Virus record (IMG/VR): IMGVR_UViG_3300008120_000643
Coordinates: 1 to 23,223 of that record
Length of the DNA stretch: 23,223 nt
Source of the DNA: a virus
Strand: one strand, 5' to 3'
Below the pieces are notes generated by a model, which saw only the letters and a list, made by a program, of their open reading frames with translations, did not search any database and was not told the origin of the DNA. This document shows, one piece after another, positions 1 to 6,263 of the stretch. A program made the translations under genes and the position numbers. Within the stretch, counting starts at the first letter, position 1. The number at the start of each line of letters is the position of its first letter.

Positions 1-1
1 C

Positions 2-625
2 AGCGACTATATGAATGCTGGTACAGGCACCTCTACGGTAGTGACTACCACAGAAACAACTCTAGAAGTTGATTGGAACCTTAAAAAATTTGGTGATAAC
101 AACGCCCCTATAACTAACATTAATTGGAAAATGACCGTTAACCCAACAACTGGTGAGTGGACGGGTATTGGAACTGTTGCTGGAAACACCACTAATCTTT
201 GGTATCCGCAACGTACTGGTGTAAGAGAAACTGCAGGTCAACCTGTACAAGCCATGTCTAATGTTACAAATGAAGTTATTCAAGCTGCTCAAACTGCAGC
301 AACAACAGCAATTGCTACGGCAAACGCTTTAGCAGATACAGCAACAGCAACCGTTGCTACAGCCGTTACTGCTCTTCAAACTCCTGTTCAGCCCGCGCCC
401 GAGCCATCACCTGAGCCCACTCCGACTCCCACACCCACACCAGAACCAACACCAGAGCCAACACCAACACCGCAGCCAGAACCAACCCCAACACCAATCC
501 CAGAACCAACTCCGACACCTGAACCTACTCCTCAGCCTCAACCTCAGCCGACTCCAACACCTGAGCCAACTCCCGCACCGCGAGCCGACACCACAGCCAG
601 AACCACAACCCGAACCTTCACCTGA
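2..625 (+). CDS. Pro/Glu-rich phage protein, 5' part (partial, frameshifted)
   Basis: The reading frame is open from the left edge, so the true start lies upstream; the first internal Met is at position 11. The first ~85 residues look like a beta-rich globular piece ([23 protein letters not shown]). An Ala/Thr-rich helical stretch follows, then a Pro-Glu/Pro-Thr dipeptide repeat. Near base 581 the repeat stops making sense ([10 protein letters not shown]...) and the frame ends at 625, whereas the frame one base further on continues the same PEP/PQP repeat to 1574. The two pieces are therefore almost certainly one gene with a +1 frame change. Function is not recognised. Its place just before the lysis genes suggests the last gene of a structural or tail block, but that is inference. 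Confidence 0.75.
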   Translation, partial: SDYMNAGTGTSTVVTTTETTLEVDWNLKKFGDNNAPITNINWKMTVNPTTGEWTGIGTVAGNTTNLWYPQRTGVRETAGQPVQAMSNVTNEVIQAAQTAATTAIATANALADTATATVATAVTALQTPVQPAPEPSPEPTPTPTPTPEPTPEPTPTPQPEPTPTPIPEPTPTPEPTPQPQPQPTPTPEPTPAPRADTTARTTTRTFT

Positions 626-1030
626 ACCTGCTCCTAATCCTGAACCAGTTCCAACCCCGCAACCAGAGCCGACTCCTCAGCCTGAACCGCAGCCTGAACC
701 TCAACCTGAACCAACTCCTGAACCTGTGCAGCCACCAACCCCAGAACCCGAGCCTGAGCCTGAGCCAGAGCCAGAACCTGTTCCTGAGCCGACTCCAGAG
801 CCTGAACCAGAGCCTGAGCCTGAACCTGAGACACCATCAGAGCCTACCCCTGAGCAGCCCACAGAAGAGCCAGAGACACCCACAGAAAACCCAGAAGAAC
901 CGGTAGAGCCCGAATCACCAGTCGAAGAGCCCGAGGCTCCCCTTGAACCCGGTACACCTGAGGAAACAGAACCACAACCAGAGTCACCAGAGCCAGAGCA
1001 AGAAAATCCGTCCACAGAACCATCAGAACC
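391..1030 (+). repeat. Degenerate 6-bp-period repeat encoding Pro-X dipeptides
   Basis: About 640 bases of imperfect hexamer repeats (CCNGAR, CCNACN, CCNCAR) encode alternating Pro-Glu, Pro-Thr and Pro-Gln. The right part becomes more Glu-rich ([10 protein letters not shown]). Such a tract is prone to slippage and to mis-assembly, which bears on the single-base frame change inside it. Confidence 0.85.
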
Positions 1031-1574
1031 TCCTATTGAAGAAGCCCCAACTGTAGCAGAAGCTGTAACGGAGGCGTTAGCCGATGGGAAGTTAACTGCT
1101 GAAGAAAAGGCTGTTGTTGCTGAAGCTCTTATTGCATCTGTTGCTCCTGGAGAAGCAGTCACTGCTGAAGCAATAAAAGAAGCAGGGCTTGAATATAAAG
1201 ACCTTCCTGCAGAAACTCCAGTCGAGGTTAGGAAGGATGAGAACGGTAACGAAGTTATAATTACAGCAGACGTTGCTGCGGCTCTTGTTTTATTAGAGAA
1301 CCCATCAGAATTAATTGGCGCAATATTTAGCGACCCTGGCGAAGCATTACAAGCACTTGGAAGTATCGGTGCTGATATGAGTCCAGAAGAACGTGAAGAA
1401 GCACAAGAAATGGTAGTTGCTGCTGTTGTTGCAGCAGGCGCTGCTATGAATGCAGTTGCAGCTGCAGCAGGTACCACAGGTGGCAGCACTGGTGGTTCTG
1501 GAGGTAGCGGCGGAAATTCTGGAGGCGGAGGCGTCTCTGGAGAATTAAAAGGATATAGGAGACGTAAACCTTGA
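582..1574 (+). CDS. Pro/Glu-rich phage protein, 3' part (continues the preceding frame)
   Basis: From base 582 this frame continues the PEP/PQP repeat of the upstream fragment without interruption. At about 1030 it enters a helical, Ala/Glu-rich domain ([21 protein letters not shown], then ...[16 protein letters not shown]). The repeat is probably an extended stiff spacer. The following domain has an EF-hand-like DGKLTAEE loop and an Ala/Val-rich stretch hydrophobic enough to be membrane-associated. The protein ends in a Gly/Ser tract and a basic tail (GYRRRKP). Upstream of ~580 this frame reads Leu/Gln/His-rich text that is not convincing protein, which places the frame change near 581. The stop codon overlaps the TTG start of the next gene. 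Function unknown; a structural protein is my best guess. Confidence 0.75.
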   Translation, partial: EPTPQPEPQPEPSPEPAPNPEPVPTPQPEPTPQPEPQPEPQPEPTPEPVQPPTPEPEPEPEPEPEPVPEPTPEPEPEPEPEPETPSEPTPEQPTEEPETPTENPEEPVEPESPVEEPEAPLEPGTPEETEPQPESPEPEQENPSTEPSEPPIEEAPTVAEAVTEALADGKLTAEEKAVVAEALIASVAPGEAVTAEAIKEAGLEYKDLPAETPVEVRKDENGNEVIITADVAAALVLLENPSELIGAIFSDPGEALQALGSIGADMSPEEREEAQEMVVAAVVAAGAAMNAVAAAAGTTGGSTGGSGGSGGNSGGGGVSGELKGYRRRKP

Positions 1575-1741
1575 GAATCATAAGAGACATGATTGACCAA
1601 CTATGGACACTGCTTGGCATGTTCATTGCATGGGTAGTACTAGACGGTTCAGCAAAAACAGTCGTCGGATACGCAATTATTGGAACTCTTGTTGCCTGGG
1701 CAGTTACGTATCCACTACGAAACCCTAAGGATGAAGAATGA
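1571..1741 (+). CDS. Small two-helix membrane protein, candidate holin
   Basis: A 56-aa frame starts at TTG 1571, whose last bases overlap the upstream TGA (TTGA). AGGAG at 1557-1561 lies 9 bases before it, which decides the start; an internal ATG at 1589 has no comparable site. Two hydrophobic helices, about residues 11-24 ([14 protein letters not shown]) and 31-47, are joined by a short polar turn (DGSAKT), with a charged C-terminus (NPKDEE). Size, topology and position two genes before the endolysin fit a class II-like holin. The ATGA overlap with the next gene indicates translational coupling. No family is recognised by sequence, so the role is inferred from topology and context. Confidence 0.7.
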   Translation: MRIIRDMIDQLWTLLGMFIAWVVLDGSAKTVVGYAIIGTLVAWAVTYPLRNPKDEE

Positions 1742-2130
1742 AATCAATTGGAAATATTATTTTAAGAATTGTCGCTACTTTTGCAGCTAGCGGTCTTTCA
1801 GTTATTGGTGCCGGAGCTATTGCTGGTGTTGACACTATTACAGCTGTAACTGTTGCTGGTCTTACAGCAGTTGCTGCAGTTGTTGAAAAACTAGCTCGTG
1901 GCTTTATGAACGACGGAAAACTTGACCTTGACGAAATCAACGCTGCATTTGCTGCAGTTGATACAAAGGCAAAGAGTGCAGCTGACCTTCAGGTAGAGGC
2001 TAAGCAAAACGGAACTGACATCACAATCAGTGCTGCTGGAGCGGTAACTTACGCAGCAGCAACTAAGCCAGACGGTCAAGTTCCTGAAGAACAACCAGTT
2101 GATGAAGATTGGGCTAAGGAGGACAAGTAA
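1738..2130 (+). CDS. Two-helix membrane protein, holin-like, with EF-hand-like motif
   Basis: 130 aa. Two hydrophobic segments (about residues 7-29 and 33-49) are rich in Gly, Ala, Ile and Val. They are followed by a cytoplasm-like soluble tail. Residues 59-66 read DGKLDLDE, similar to the second half of an EF-hand loop and to DGKLTAEE in the preceding Pro-rich protein. The C-terminus is acidic (EEQPVDEDWAKEDK). The gene begins in an ATGA overlap with the candidate holin and ends in a TAATG overlap with the endolysin, so the three are almost certainly co-translated. A holin, an antiholin or an endolysin-associated membrane protein are all possible. Confidence 0.75.
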   Translation: MKSIGNIILRIVATFAASGLSVIGAGAIAGVDTITAVTVAGLTAVAAVVEKLARGFMNDGKLDLDEINAAFAAVDTKAKSAADLQVEAKQNGTDITISAAGAVTYAAATKPDGQVPEEQPVDEDWAKEDK

Positions 2131-2687
2131 TGGCAGACCAAGGAACAGCAGCACGACTTATTGAAGTCGCTACCGCAGAACTAGGAACCATTGAAGGTCC
2201 TAAAGATAACGAAACAAAGTACGGCGCTTATACCAAGGCTAACTTTCAGCCGTGGTGTGGGTCATTCGTAAACTGGTGCGCTAACGAAGCTGGAGTAAAG
2301 GTACCTAATACCGTTTACACCCCAGGCGGAGCAGCAGCATTTAAGAAAGCTGGCGCATGGATTGATGGAGACATCGCAGACCCAGAACCAGGAGATATCG
2401 CCTATTTTGATTTCCCCTCAGACGGTGTCGATAGAATTTCTCACGTAGGAATTGTTATCAAGGACAACGGCGATGGCACAGTTTGGTGCATCGAAGGAAA
2501 CACTAGCCCAGATGAAAAGGGTAGCCAACGTAATGGTGGTCAAGTTTCTAAGAAACTTCGCGCCTTTAAGAAAAACCCTAAGAAGGTTCAAATCTCAATC
2601 GTTGGTTTTGGTCGCCCAAAGTTCAAGGGAGCATCTGCAGCCCCAGCTGCTGCAGCCCCAGCTAAGTGCCCAACCTGCGGTAAGTAA
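2130..2687 (+). CDS. CHAP-domain endolysin (peptidoglycan amidase/endopeptidase)
   Basis: 185 aa with a CHAP (NlpC/P60-superfamily cysteine peptidase) domain at about residues 8-150. The catalytic Cys is C43 in PWCGSFVNWC, the His is H105 in SHVGIV, and the third polar position is E122 or N124 in IEGNT. CHAP enzymes cut peptide or amide bonds of peptidoglycan. There is no signal peptide, so release through a holin is expected, consistent with the two membrane proteins just upstream. The C-terminus has an Ala/Pro linker and ends in CPTCGK, half of a zinc-knuckle pattern instead of a usual wall-binding domain. The start is fixed by the TAATG overlap. The enzyme class is clear; the exact bond cut is not. 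Confidence 0.92.
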   Translation: MADQGTAARLIEVATAELGTIEGPKDNETKYGAYTKANFQPWCGSFVNWCANEAGVKVPNTVYTPGGAAAFKKAGAWIDGDIADPEPGDIAYFDFPSDGVDRISHVGIVIKDNGDGTVWCIEGNTSPDEKGSQRNGGQVSKKLRAFKKNPKKVQISIVGFGRPKFKGASAAPAAAAPAKCPTCGK

Positions 2688-2792
2688 ATGGATGATGCTG
2701 ACCGCATAAAGCGCTGGACATGCGCTTTATGCGGAAAGCGCTATGTAGTTCCGGATTTAGCAAGAATGTGCGAAGAGAAGCACTTAGAATAA
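2688..2792 (+). CDS. 34-aa zinc-finger-like miniprotein
   Basis: A very short frame starts at the ATG immediately after the endolysin stop (TAAATG). It contains CALCGKRY followed by MCEEKH, a CxxC-x12-C-x3-H arrangement expected of a single zinc-binding finger (C2-CH type). The immediate junction with the endolysin and the conserved spacing of metal ligands argue that it is translated. Target unknown; nucleic-acid or protein binding are both possible. This size is usually missed by gene callers. Confidence 0.6.
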   Translation: MDDADRIKRWTCALCGKRYVVPDLARMCEEKHLE

Positions 2793-2796
2793 TCGC

Positions 2797-2913
2797 ATGG
2801 CTTACGCTGACGGGCAGTGCGATAAAGAACCAGTATTTAGCTGGGAAGACTTTATTGACCCAATCAGTGGGGACAGAGCCCCTACTAAGGGAAAGGAACT
2901 AGATTATGCCTAG
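2797..2913 (+). CDS. 38-aa hypothetical protein
   Basis: A short frame starts at ATG 2797, four bases after the previous stop, and ends at TAG 2911-2913, overlapping the start of the next gene by eight bases. The product is acidic (FSWEDFIDPISGD, KGKELDYA). It fills a gap that is otherwise empty in an operon with essentially no spacing. No family is recognised, and there is only a weak ribosome-binding site, so it rests mainly on context. Confidence 0.45.
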   Translation: MAYADGQCDKEPVFSWEDFIDPISGDRAPTKGKELDYA

Positions 2914-3685
2914 AAGCGGATTATCCTCTGGAGTTTCAGACAGCGGCGGATTGAAAGCATTGATGGCCGGTATTGGAAGCGGACGTCAATTTGTAAGCGT
3001 TAAAGACCAAATGAAGTTGATGTCGCATCAAGCGGAACTTCAAGACCAGTTAAATGCAAACGCTCAAACTTATACCAATCAAGGTAAGACTCGTGAAGCA
3101 GAGCTAGGCGACGTTCGTGCAACTAGAGATACTGCACGTATGACGTTTGGCCGTGAACATCAAGCAGATTTATTTACAAGATTCCGCGGAGCTAATCCAG
3201 AAGTAACAGATTACGACATGGATGCAAAAGGTGGATTTAGAACAAAGATGGGCGCCATGGCATTTCCTTCTGGAGATGTAAAGCCTTTTGGTGGAGACGA
3301 TACTCCAAAACCAAAGAAACCTGGCGGACCGCGCAACACTGTTAAGAAGATTCAATCTCGTGTAGATAGTGGAGAACTAAGCCCTGCAGAGGCTGCTAAC
3401 ACATATAGAAATTATGCTGCACATGTTGGAAGAGACAAGGCAGATGATTGGGCGGGTAAGCCGCCAGCACCAATAAGAGAAGGTGTTGAATACGTTGCTG
3501 GTGTAGGAAGTTCTCGTCAATTTACAACAGATAGCGCTGGAACAACTACAGCACCTACAGCATCTTCAACTCCAAAACGTACTCGTACTCGTAAGGCAGG
3601 AGCGTCTAGTGGCACAGCGTCGCAAACAAAACCAACGTCGACAACCCCAACCACTACGACAGGAACCACTACCCCAATCAAATAA
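2906..3685 (+). CDS. Hypothetical protein with Thr-rich tail
   Basis: 259 aa, ATG preceded by AAAGGAA. The N-terminal half is polar and helical, Gln/Ala/Arg-rich (DQMKLMSHQAELQDQLNANA) and could be coiled. A middle segment contains KKPGGPRNTVKKIQSRVDSG. The last ~55 residues are low-complexity Thr/Ser/Pro/Lys. GSGRQF near residue 25 is echoed by GSSRQF near 201. No catalytic motif is seen. The gene lies between lysis and capsid-associated genes, so an internal virion or assembly protein is possible but unsupported. Its last 77 bases overlap another plausible gene in the +1 frame. Confidence 0.75.
   Translation: MPRSGLSSGVSDSGGLKALMAGIGSGRQFVSVKDQMKLMSHQAELQDQLNANAQTYTNQGKTREAELGDVRATRDTARMTFGREHQADLFTRFRGANPEVTDYDMDAKGGFRTKMGAMAFPSGDVKPFGGDDTPKPKKPGGPRNTVKKIQSRVDSGELSPAEAANTYRNYAAHVGRDKADDWAGKPPAPIREGVEYVAGVGSSRQFTTDSAGTTTAPTASSTPKRTRTRKAGASSGTASQTKPTSTTPTTTTGTTTPIK
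3598..3602 (+). promoter_or_regulatory. Ribosome binding site inside the upstream gene
   Basis: AGGAG lies six bases before GTG 3609, within the coding region of the 259-aa protein. It is the main reason to believe in an overlapping gene here, because the upstream protein does not need this sequence. Confidence 0.45.
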
Positions 3686-3779
3686 GGGTAGAGAGTTTCG
3701 AGATTCGTTAACAAGGGCAACTGGGGCAATTGATGCAAAACACACTCAAGCGTTGCAGTGGAGCCGATGGTCGCCATGA
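3609..3779 (+). CDS. 56-aa basic protein in a 77-base out-of-frame overlap
   Basis: GTG 3609 is preceded by a perfect AGGAG (3598-3602) at 6-base spacing. The frame runs through the end of the upstream gene and stops at TGA 3777-3779, overlapping the next ATG (ATGA). The N-terminal half, which shares DNA with the Thr-rich tail of the upstream gene, is Gln/Arg-rich. The rest reads REFRDSLTRATGAIDAKHTQ, ordinary-looking protein. No start codon exists in this frame after 3685. It is therefore either a nested gene, or the C-terminal extension of the upstream gene reached by +1 shifting at AAA-TAA-G (3680-3686) or separated from it by an indel. Function unknown. Confidence 0.5.
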   Translation: MAQRRKQNQRRQPQPLRQEPLPQSNKGREFRDSLTRATGAIDAKHTQALQWSRWSP

Positions 3780-3934
3780 GAGCAACTGAATTTAAAGAAC
3801 AGGCTCTTAATGTTCCTAACACTGTTAAAGATAGTCGTTTTGGAATACGAAACTTGCCTGTCAGTACCGAAGAACCAACGATGTTTTCGTACGCAACTCC
3901 GGGACGCGGAGTTAATGGAGAAAGTAGCAACTAA
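3776..3934 (+). CDS. 52-aa hypothetical protein
   Basis: The frame starts at ATG 3776 in an ATGA overlap with the preceding 56-aa frame and ends at TAA 3932-3934, which overlaps the next ATG (TAATG). The product (MRATEFKEQALNVPNTV..., ending GRGVNGESSN) is soluble and mildly charged. No motif is recognised. The clean coupling at both ends and the absence of any other frame in this stretch support it as a real small gene. Confidence 0.6.
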   Translation: MRATEFKEQALNVPNTVKDSRFGIRNLPVSTEEPTMFSYATPGRGVNGESSN

Positions 3935-4209
3935 TGGCTAAATCAGAAGCGTGGACCCGTAAAGAGGGCAAAAACCAAAAAGGTGGCCTCAATGAAAAAG
4001 GCCGTAAGAGTTACGAACGAGCAAACCCAGGCAGTGATTTAAAGCCCCCTGTAAAAAAGGAACAAGCTGCTAAATCTAAAAAGTCTGCTGCTCGTCGTAA
4101 ATCCTTCTGTGCACGCATGGAAGGAATGAAAAAGAAAAACACGTCTAGCAAGACTGCAAGGGACCCCAACAGTAGAATTAACAAGTCCCTCCGCGCATGG
4201 GACTGCTAA
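3934..4209 (+). CDS. Conserved Lys/Arg-rich phage protein of unknown function
   Basis: 91 aa, about one third Lys/Arg. It begins MAKSEAWTRKEGKNQKGGLN and ends with a compact block (RRKSFCARMEGMKKKNTSS, then RINKSLRAWDC). This resembles a small protein family I know from many marine and freshwater phages (domain of unknown function). The N-terminal KxGGLNEKGRKSY segment and the SFCARMEGMK core are the recognisable parts. The high charge suggests nucleic-acid contact, possibly a DNA-associated virion protein, but no function is established that I can name. The start is fixed by the TAATG overlap. Confidence 0.8.
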   Translation: MAKSEAWTRKEGKNQKGGLNEKGRKSYERANPGSDLKPPVKKEQAAKSKKSAARRKSFCARMEGMKKKNTSSKTARDPNSRINKSLRAWDC

Positions 4210-4235
4210 CCCATCTCTAGAGAAAAGGTACTTTA

Positions 4236-5216
4236 ATGGCAACAGATTCATCAGGTCAGCAAGCCGTTGACTTTGTATGGGGTAACTTCCCTATGCAACC
4301 AAACGACGACCGCACCGATGGAGGCTCTACTGTAGTTGTAGCTGCTGATGCAGCTCAGAACTACGATTGGAGCGGATACTCCGTCTATGCAAGCGCTCGT
4401 CTTGACGCAGCTCTTGACAACCACGCAAATGCGGAAGCAGGTTGGTCAGGATACCCAGCATTTACTGCTGGAGCAGGAAACTACATCATTACAGCAGTTG
4501 AAGGAAACGGAACAACCGTTACGTACACTTCACAGAACAATCTTGCTGTTGGAGATGTTGTAAACATTACTGGACTTTCAGCATCTGCATACAACTTGTC
4601 TTCAGCGACAGTTGCAACAGCAGACAAGTTAAAGTTCACAGTAACTAACGCAGCAAACGCTGGCCTTATTACAGGTCAGTATGGAAAGGTTCAGTCAACT
4701 ACTGCTCTTACAGCAGCTGATGGCGTTGGACTTGGAAATATCATCGTTCCAGATGTTCGTGGTCTAACCACTGCCTTGGCACTTGATGCTCTTAAGGATG
4801 CTGGTTACGAAGCTGCAAACATCACTACAGCTACAGCAGCTACAAACACACGCACAGATGTAACTCGCTTTAACGCTACAAGCGCTACTGCAGCGGTTAT
4901 TTACGCTACAAGCGCACACACCAATTACCCAACAGGCACCAAGGTCACACTTGTTGCAGGAACACCAGCTGGCTCAAGCCCAGTCAACCTTCCAGCATAC
5001 GCACTTGGTACTTGGACAGTTACCGGTTCTGCAGGTGCAGGTCAGATTACCGTTTCAGGTTCTGGCTTCACAGTTGCAGACACAACTGGTATCAATGCAA
5101 CTGGAACACTTGGTGGAGCAAACGGCACCATCCGTGTTCAGAGCACAGCTGCCAACGCAGCTGGTGTTGCTACAACTGCAACAATTACAATCACCCCTTG
5201 GGCAACAGCATCTTAG
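4236..5216 (+). CDS. Probable virion protein with beta modules and a PASTA domain
   Basis: 326 aa, ATG preceded by AAAAGG. The N-terminus (VDFVWGNFPMQPNDDR) is soluble, with no signal peptide. Residues 82-150 form a Thr/Val/Asn-rich beta module (GDVVNITGLSASAYNLSSA) like those in phage fibre proteins. Residues about 170-242 match a PASTA domain: VPDVRGLTTALALDALKDAG at the start and YPTGTKVTLV at the end. The C-terminus is another Gly/Thr beta region. PASTA domains bind peptidoglycan or muropeptides in Gram-positive kinases, PBPs and some phage proteins. The composition suggests a head-decoration or tail-associated adhesion protein. It is the last gene before a strong terminator. Being a virion protein is inference. 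Confidence 0.8.
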   Translation: MATDSSGQQAVDFVWGNFPMQPNDDRTDGGSTVVVAADAAQNYDWSGYSVYASARLDAALDNHANAEAGWSGYPAFTAGAGNYIITAVEGNGTTVTYTSQNNLAVGDVVNITGLSASAYNLSSATVATADKLKFTVTNAANAGLITGQYGKVQSTTALTAADGVGLGNIIVPDVRGLTTALALDALKDAGYEAANITTATAATNTRTDVTRFNATSATAAVIYATSAHTNYPTGTKVTLVAGTPAGSSPVNLPAYALGTWTVTGSAGAGQITVSGSGFTVADTTGINATGTLGGANGTIRVQSTAANAAGVATTATITITPWATAS

Positions 5217-5225
5217 TAGCCTAAT

Positions 5226-5261
5226 AAAAAAGCCCCCAGCCTTTTGGCCGGGGGCTTTTTT
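5226..5261. terminator. Bidirectional intrinsic terminator
   Basis: A-run, AGCCCCC, then an inner AGCC-TTTT-GGCC hairpin, GGGGGCT, T-run. The flanking A and T tracts make it a terminator in both directions. It lies between the converging ends of the PASTA-domain gene (+) and the lysozyme-like gene (-). Confidence 0.92.
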
Positions 5262-5270
5262 ATTTATGTA

Positions 5271-5807
5271 TTAAATTTTGGGAAACAGTTCATAGAACTG
5301 CTCAAATCGTTCTCCATTGTTCTGGCCTGGATGTATTTTCCAGGAAGACCAGTCTTCGCCACCATTAGTCATGTGAAACGCAATCTCTGCGTTAGTAACT
5401 GGGTCGAAGAGTTGCTTATTTGATTGTAGGTCGAATTTCTCCCTGCGGTCCTCTCCTAATGAACCAAGCATGTTGATTTGGAAGATTCCGTATGAGTTGT
5501 CGCCAGTACTTAAATCGCCGTTAAACGCTTTAGGGCGACCATTCGATTCTTTCATAGCAACTGCCCAAGCAGTCCTGAGGGCCTTTCCCTCAAAACCAAC
5601 TGCTTTAAGCAGCGATTTTAGTTCCGCTTCGTCAAGTGACTTAGCGTTCCTAAACTCGTCAAGCGGGTCCACTTTTACTGTAACTGTTGTGCCGTCTTGG
5701 ATAGCCGGTCCAGTGTTAGCAGCAAGAGCGTGTGGTAATGCACCGAGTACTAGTCCGTACACCGATATAACCGCCACCGTTGCTATGTTCTCTCTGATAT
5801 TAAGCAT
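5271..5807 (-). CDS. Exported lysozyme/transglycosylase-like protein
   Basis: 178 aa, the only minus-strand gene. The start (CAT 5805-5807) is preceded on its own strand by GAGAGGAG at 6-base spacing. Residues 1-29 form a signal peptide: short N-region, hydrophobic core 8-24, AxA site at A27-L28-A29. The mature part carries a lysozyme-fold SLT domain: catalytic Glu87 in AMKESNGRP, then GDNSYGIFQIN (102-112) and DPVTNAEIAFHM (135-146). This pattern is common in phage virion-associated and standalone transglycosylases, which cut the MurNAc-GlcNAc glycan bond. Reverse orientation, its own promoter region and the export signal set it apart from the CHAP endolysin. It could be a SAR-like or Sec-exported endolysin, or a gene expressed outside the late programme. 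Confidence 0.85.
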   Translation of the reverse strand: MLNIRENIATVAVISVYGLVLGALPHALAANTGPAIQDGTTVTVKVDPLDEFRNAKSLDEAELKSLLKAVGFEGKALRTAWAVAMKESNGRPKAFNGDLSTGDNSYGIFQINMLGSLGEDRREKFDLQSNKQLFDPVTNAEIAFHMTNGGEDWSSWKIHPGQNNGERFEQFYELFPKI

Positions 5808-5829
5808 TGCTGCTCCTCTCAGTTAGGAA

Positions 5830-5849
5830 AAGCGCCATTTCTGGCGCTT
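5830..5849 (-). promoter_or_regulatory. Perfect hairpin in the 5' leader of the lysozyme-like gene
   Basis: AAGCGCCA-TTTC-TGGCGCTT forms an 8-bp perfect stem. Read on the minus strand it is followed by TTTTCC and then, a few bases on, by the GAGAGGAG site. It could be an attenuator-like or transcript-stabilising element. The T-run is too short to call a terminator with confidence. Confidence 0.35.
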
Positions 5850-5883
5850 CGCAAGGTCTAGGAAACCAAAGAAGTACAGCTCG

Positions 5884-5889
5884 TGTCAA
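5884..5889 (-). promoter_or_regulatory. Possible -35 element for the minus-strand gene
   Basis: TGTCAA on the + strand is a perfect TTGACA on the minus strand, 78 bases before the lysozyme-like start codon. The -10 at normal spacing (TTTCCT, 18 bp) matches only half of the consensus, so the promoter is weakly supported. Confidence 0.3.
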
Positions 5890-5950
5890 GTTGAACAAGA
5901 AATTAATTTTTTAACAGTACAAATAAACTGCGTGTCGTGTATAAATAGCA

Positions 5951-6032
5951 CTTAATATTATTTAATATTATCCGAGATATTAATATGGACAACATTTTGT
6001 GACTCATCTCACATTTTGGATTGGATATTAAT
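5951..6032. promoter_or_regulatory. AT-rich control region with direct repeats
   Basis: TTAATATTAT occurs twice in tandem (5952-5961, 5962-5971 nearly). GATATTAAT occurs at 5976-5984 and again at 6024-6032, 48 bases apart. ACATTTTG occurs at 5992-5999 and 6011-6018, 19 bases apart. The first GATATTAAT copy contains the palindrome ATATTAATAT. The stretch 5850-6030 is the longest non-coding and most AT-rich part of the window and separates two diverging genes, so operator or promoter function is likely. I see no convincing -35/-10 pair on the + strand. Confidence 0.45.
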
Positions 6033-6258
6033 GTCTGCTGTCGATTGGCTTGGATTTACAGCCACCCTTATTTCAGTAATCACATCAGCCGCATTTGGCG
6101 TTAAGTGGTTAGTTAAACACTATCTATCTGAACTTAAGCCCAATGGTGGCTCAAGTATCAAAGATACCGTTAATCAATTGAGTAGCCGGGTTGAGAAGCT
6201 AGAAGGACGCATTGATGAAATTTATAGTATCTTGATATCCCCGAAAGGGAGAAAGTAG
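6031..6258 (+). CDS. Membrane-anchored coiled-coil protein
   Basis: 75 aa from ATG 6031; an in-frame TTG at 6016 would add five residues but overlaps a repeat in the control region. Residues 7-28 form one transmembrane helix (WLGFTATLISVITSAAFGVKWL). Then come a linker (ELKPNGGSS) and a coiled coil at about 44-68 with Val/Leu/Ile heptads (VNQLSSRVEKLEGRIDEIYS). One N-terminal helix plus NGGSS-linker plus coiled coil recurs in small membrane proteins of actinobacterial phages, some annotated DUF2746 or holin-like. It is followed after five bases by a second membrane protein, so the two may form a lysis pair. Role inferred. Confidence 0.72.
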   Translation: MSAVDWLGFTATLISVITSAAFGVKWLVKHYLSELKPNGGSSIKDTVNQLSSRVEKLEGRIDEIYSILISPKGRK

Positions 6259-6263
6259 GAACT

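Noticed and set aside
354-580. First part of the +1 frame over the Pro-Glu repeat (Leu/Gln/His-rich)
   Set aside because: The other frame reads the regular PEP repeat here, continuous with a globular N-terminus; the Leu/Gln/His text is a by-product of the repeat.
391-1030. CRISPR-like or tandem-repeat array
   Set aside because: Period is six bases, follows codon structure and lacks unique spacers; it is a coding repeat.
701-1600. Long minus-strand frame opposite the Pro-Glu repeat (Ser/Gly/Val-rich)
   Set aside because: It is the antisense of a periodic repeat, has the low-complexity composition expected from that, no ribosome-binding site, and conflicts with a well-supported + strand frame.
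2720-2902. 60-aa + strand frame
   Set aside because: Overlaps two better-supported small genes in another frame and has a basic, random-looking composition.
3517-3930. 137-aa minus-strand frame
   Set aside because: Overlaps coupled + strand genes, has no plausible start signal, and its Val-rich part mirrors the Thr-rich + strand tail.
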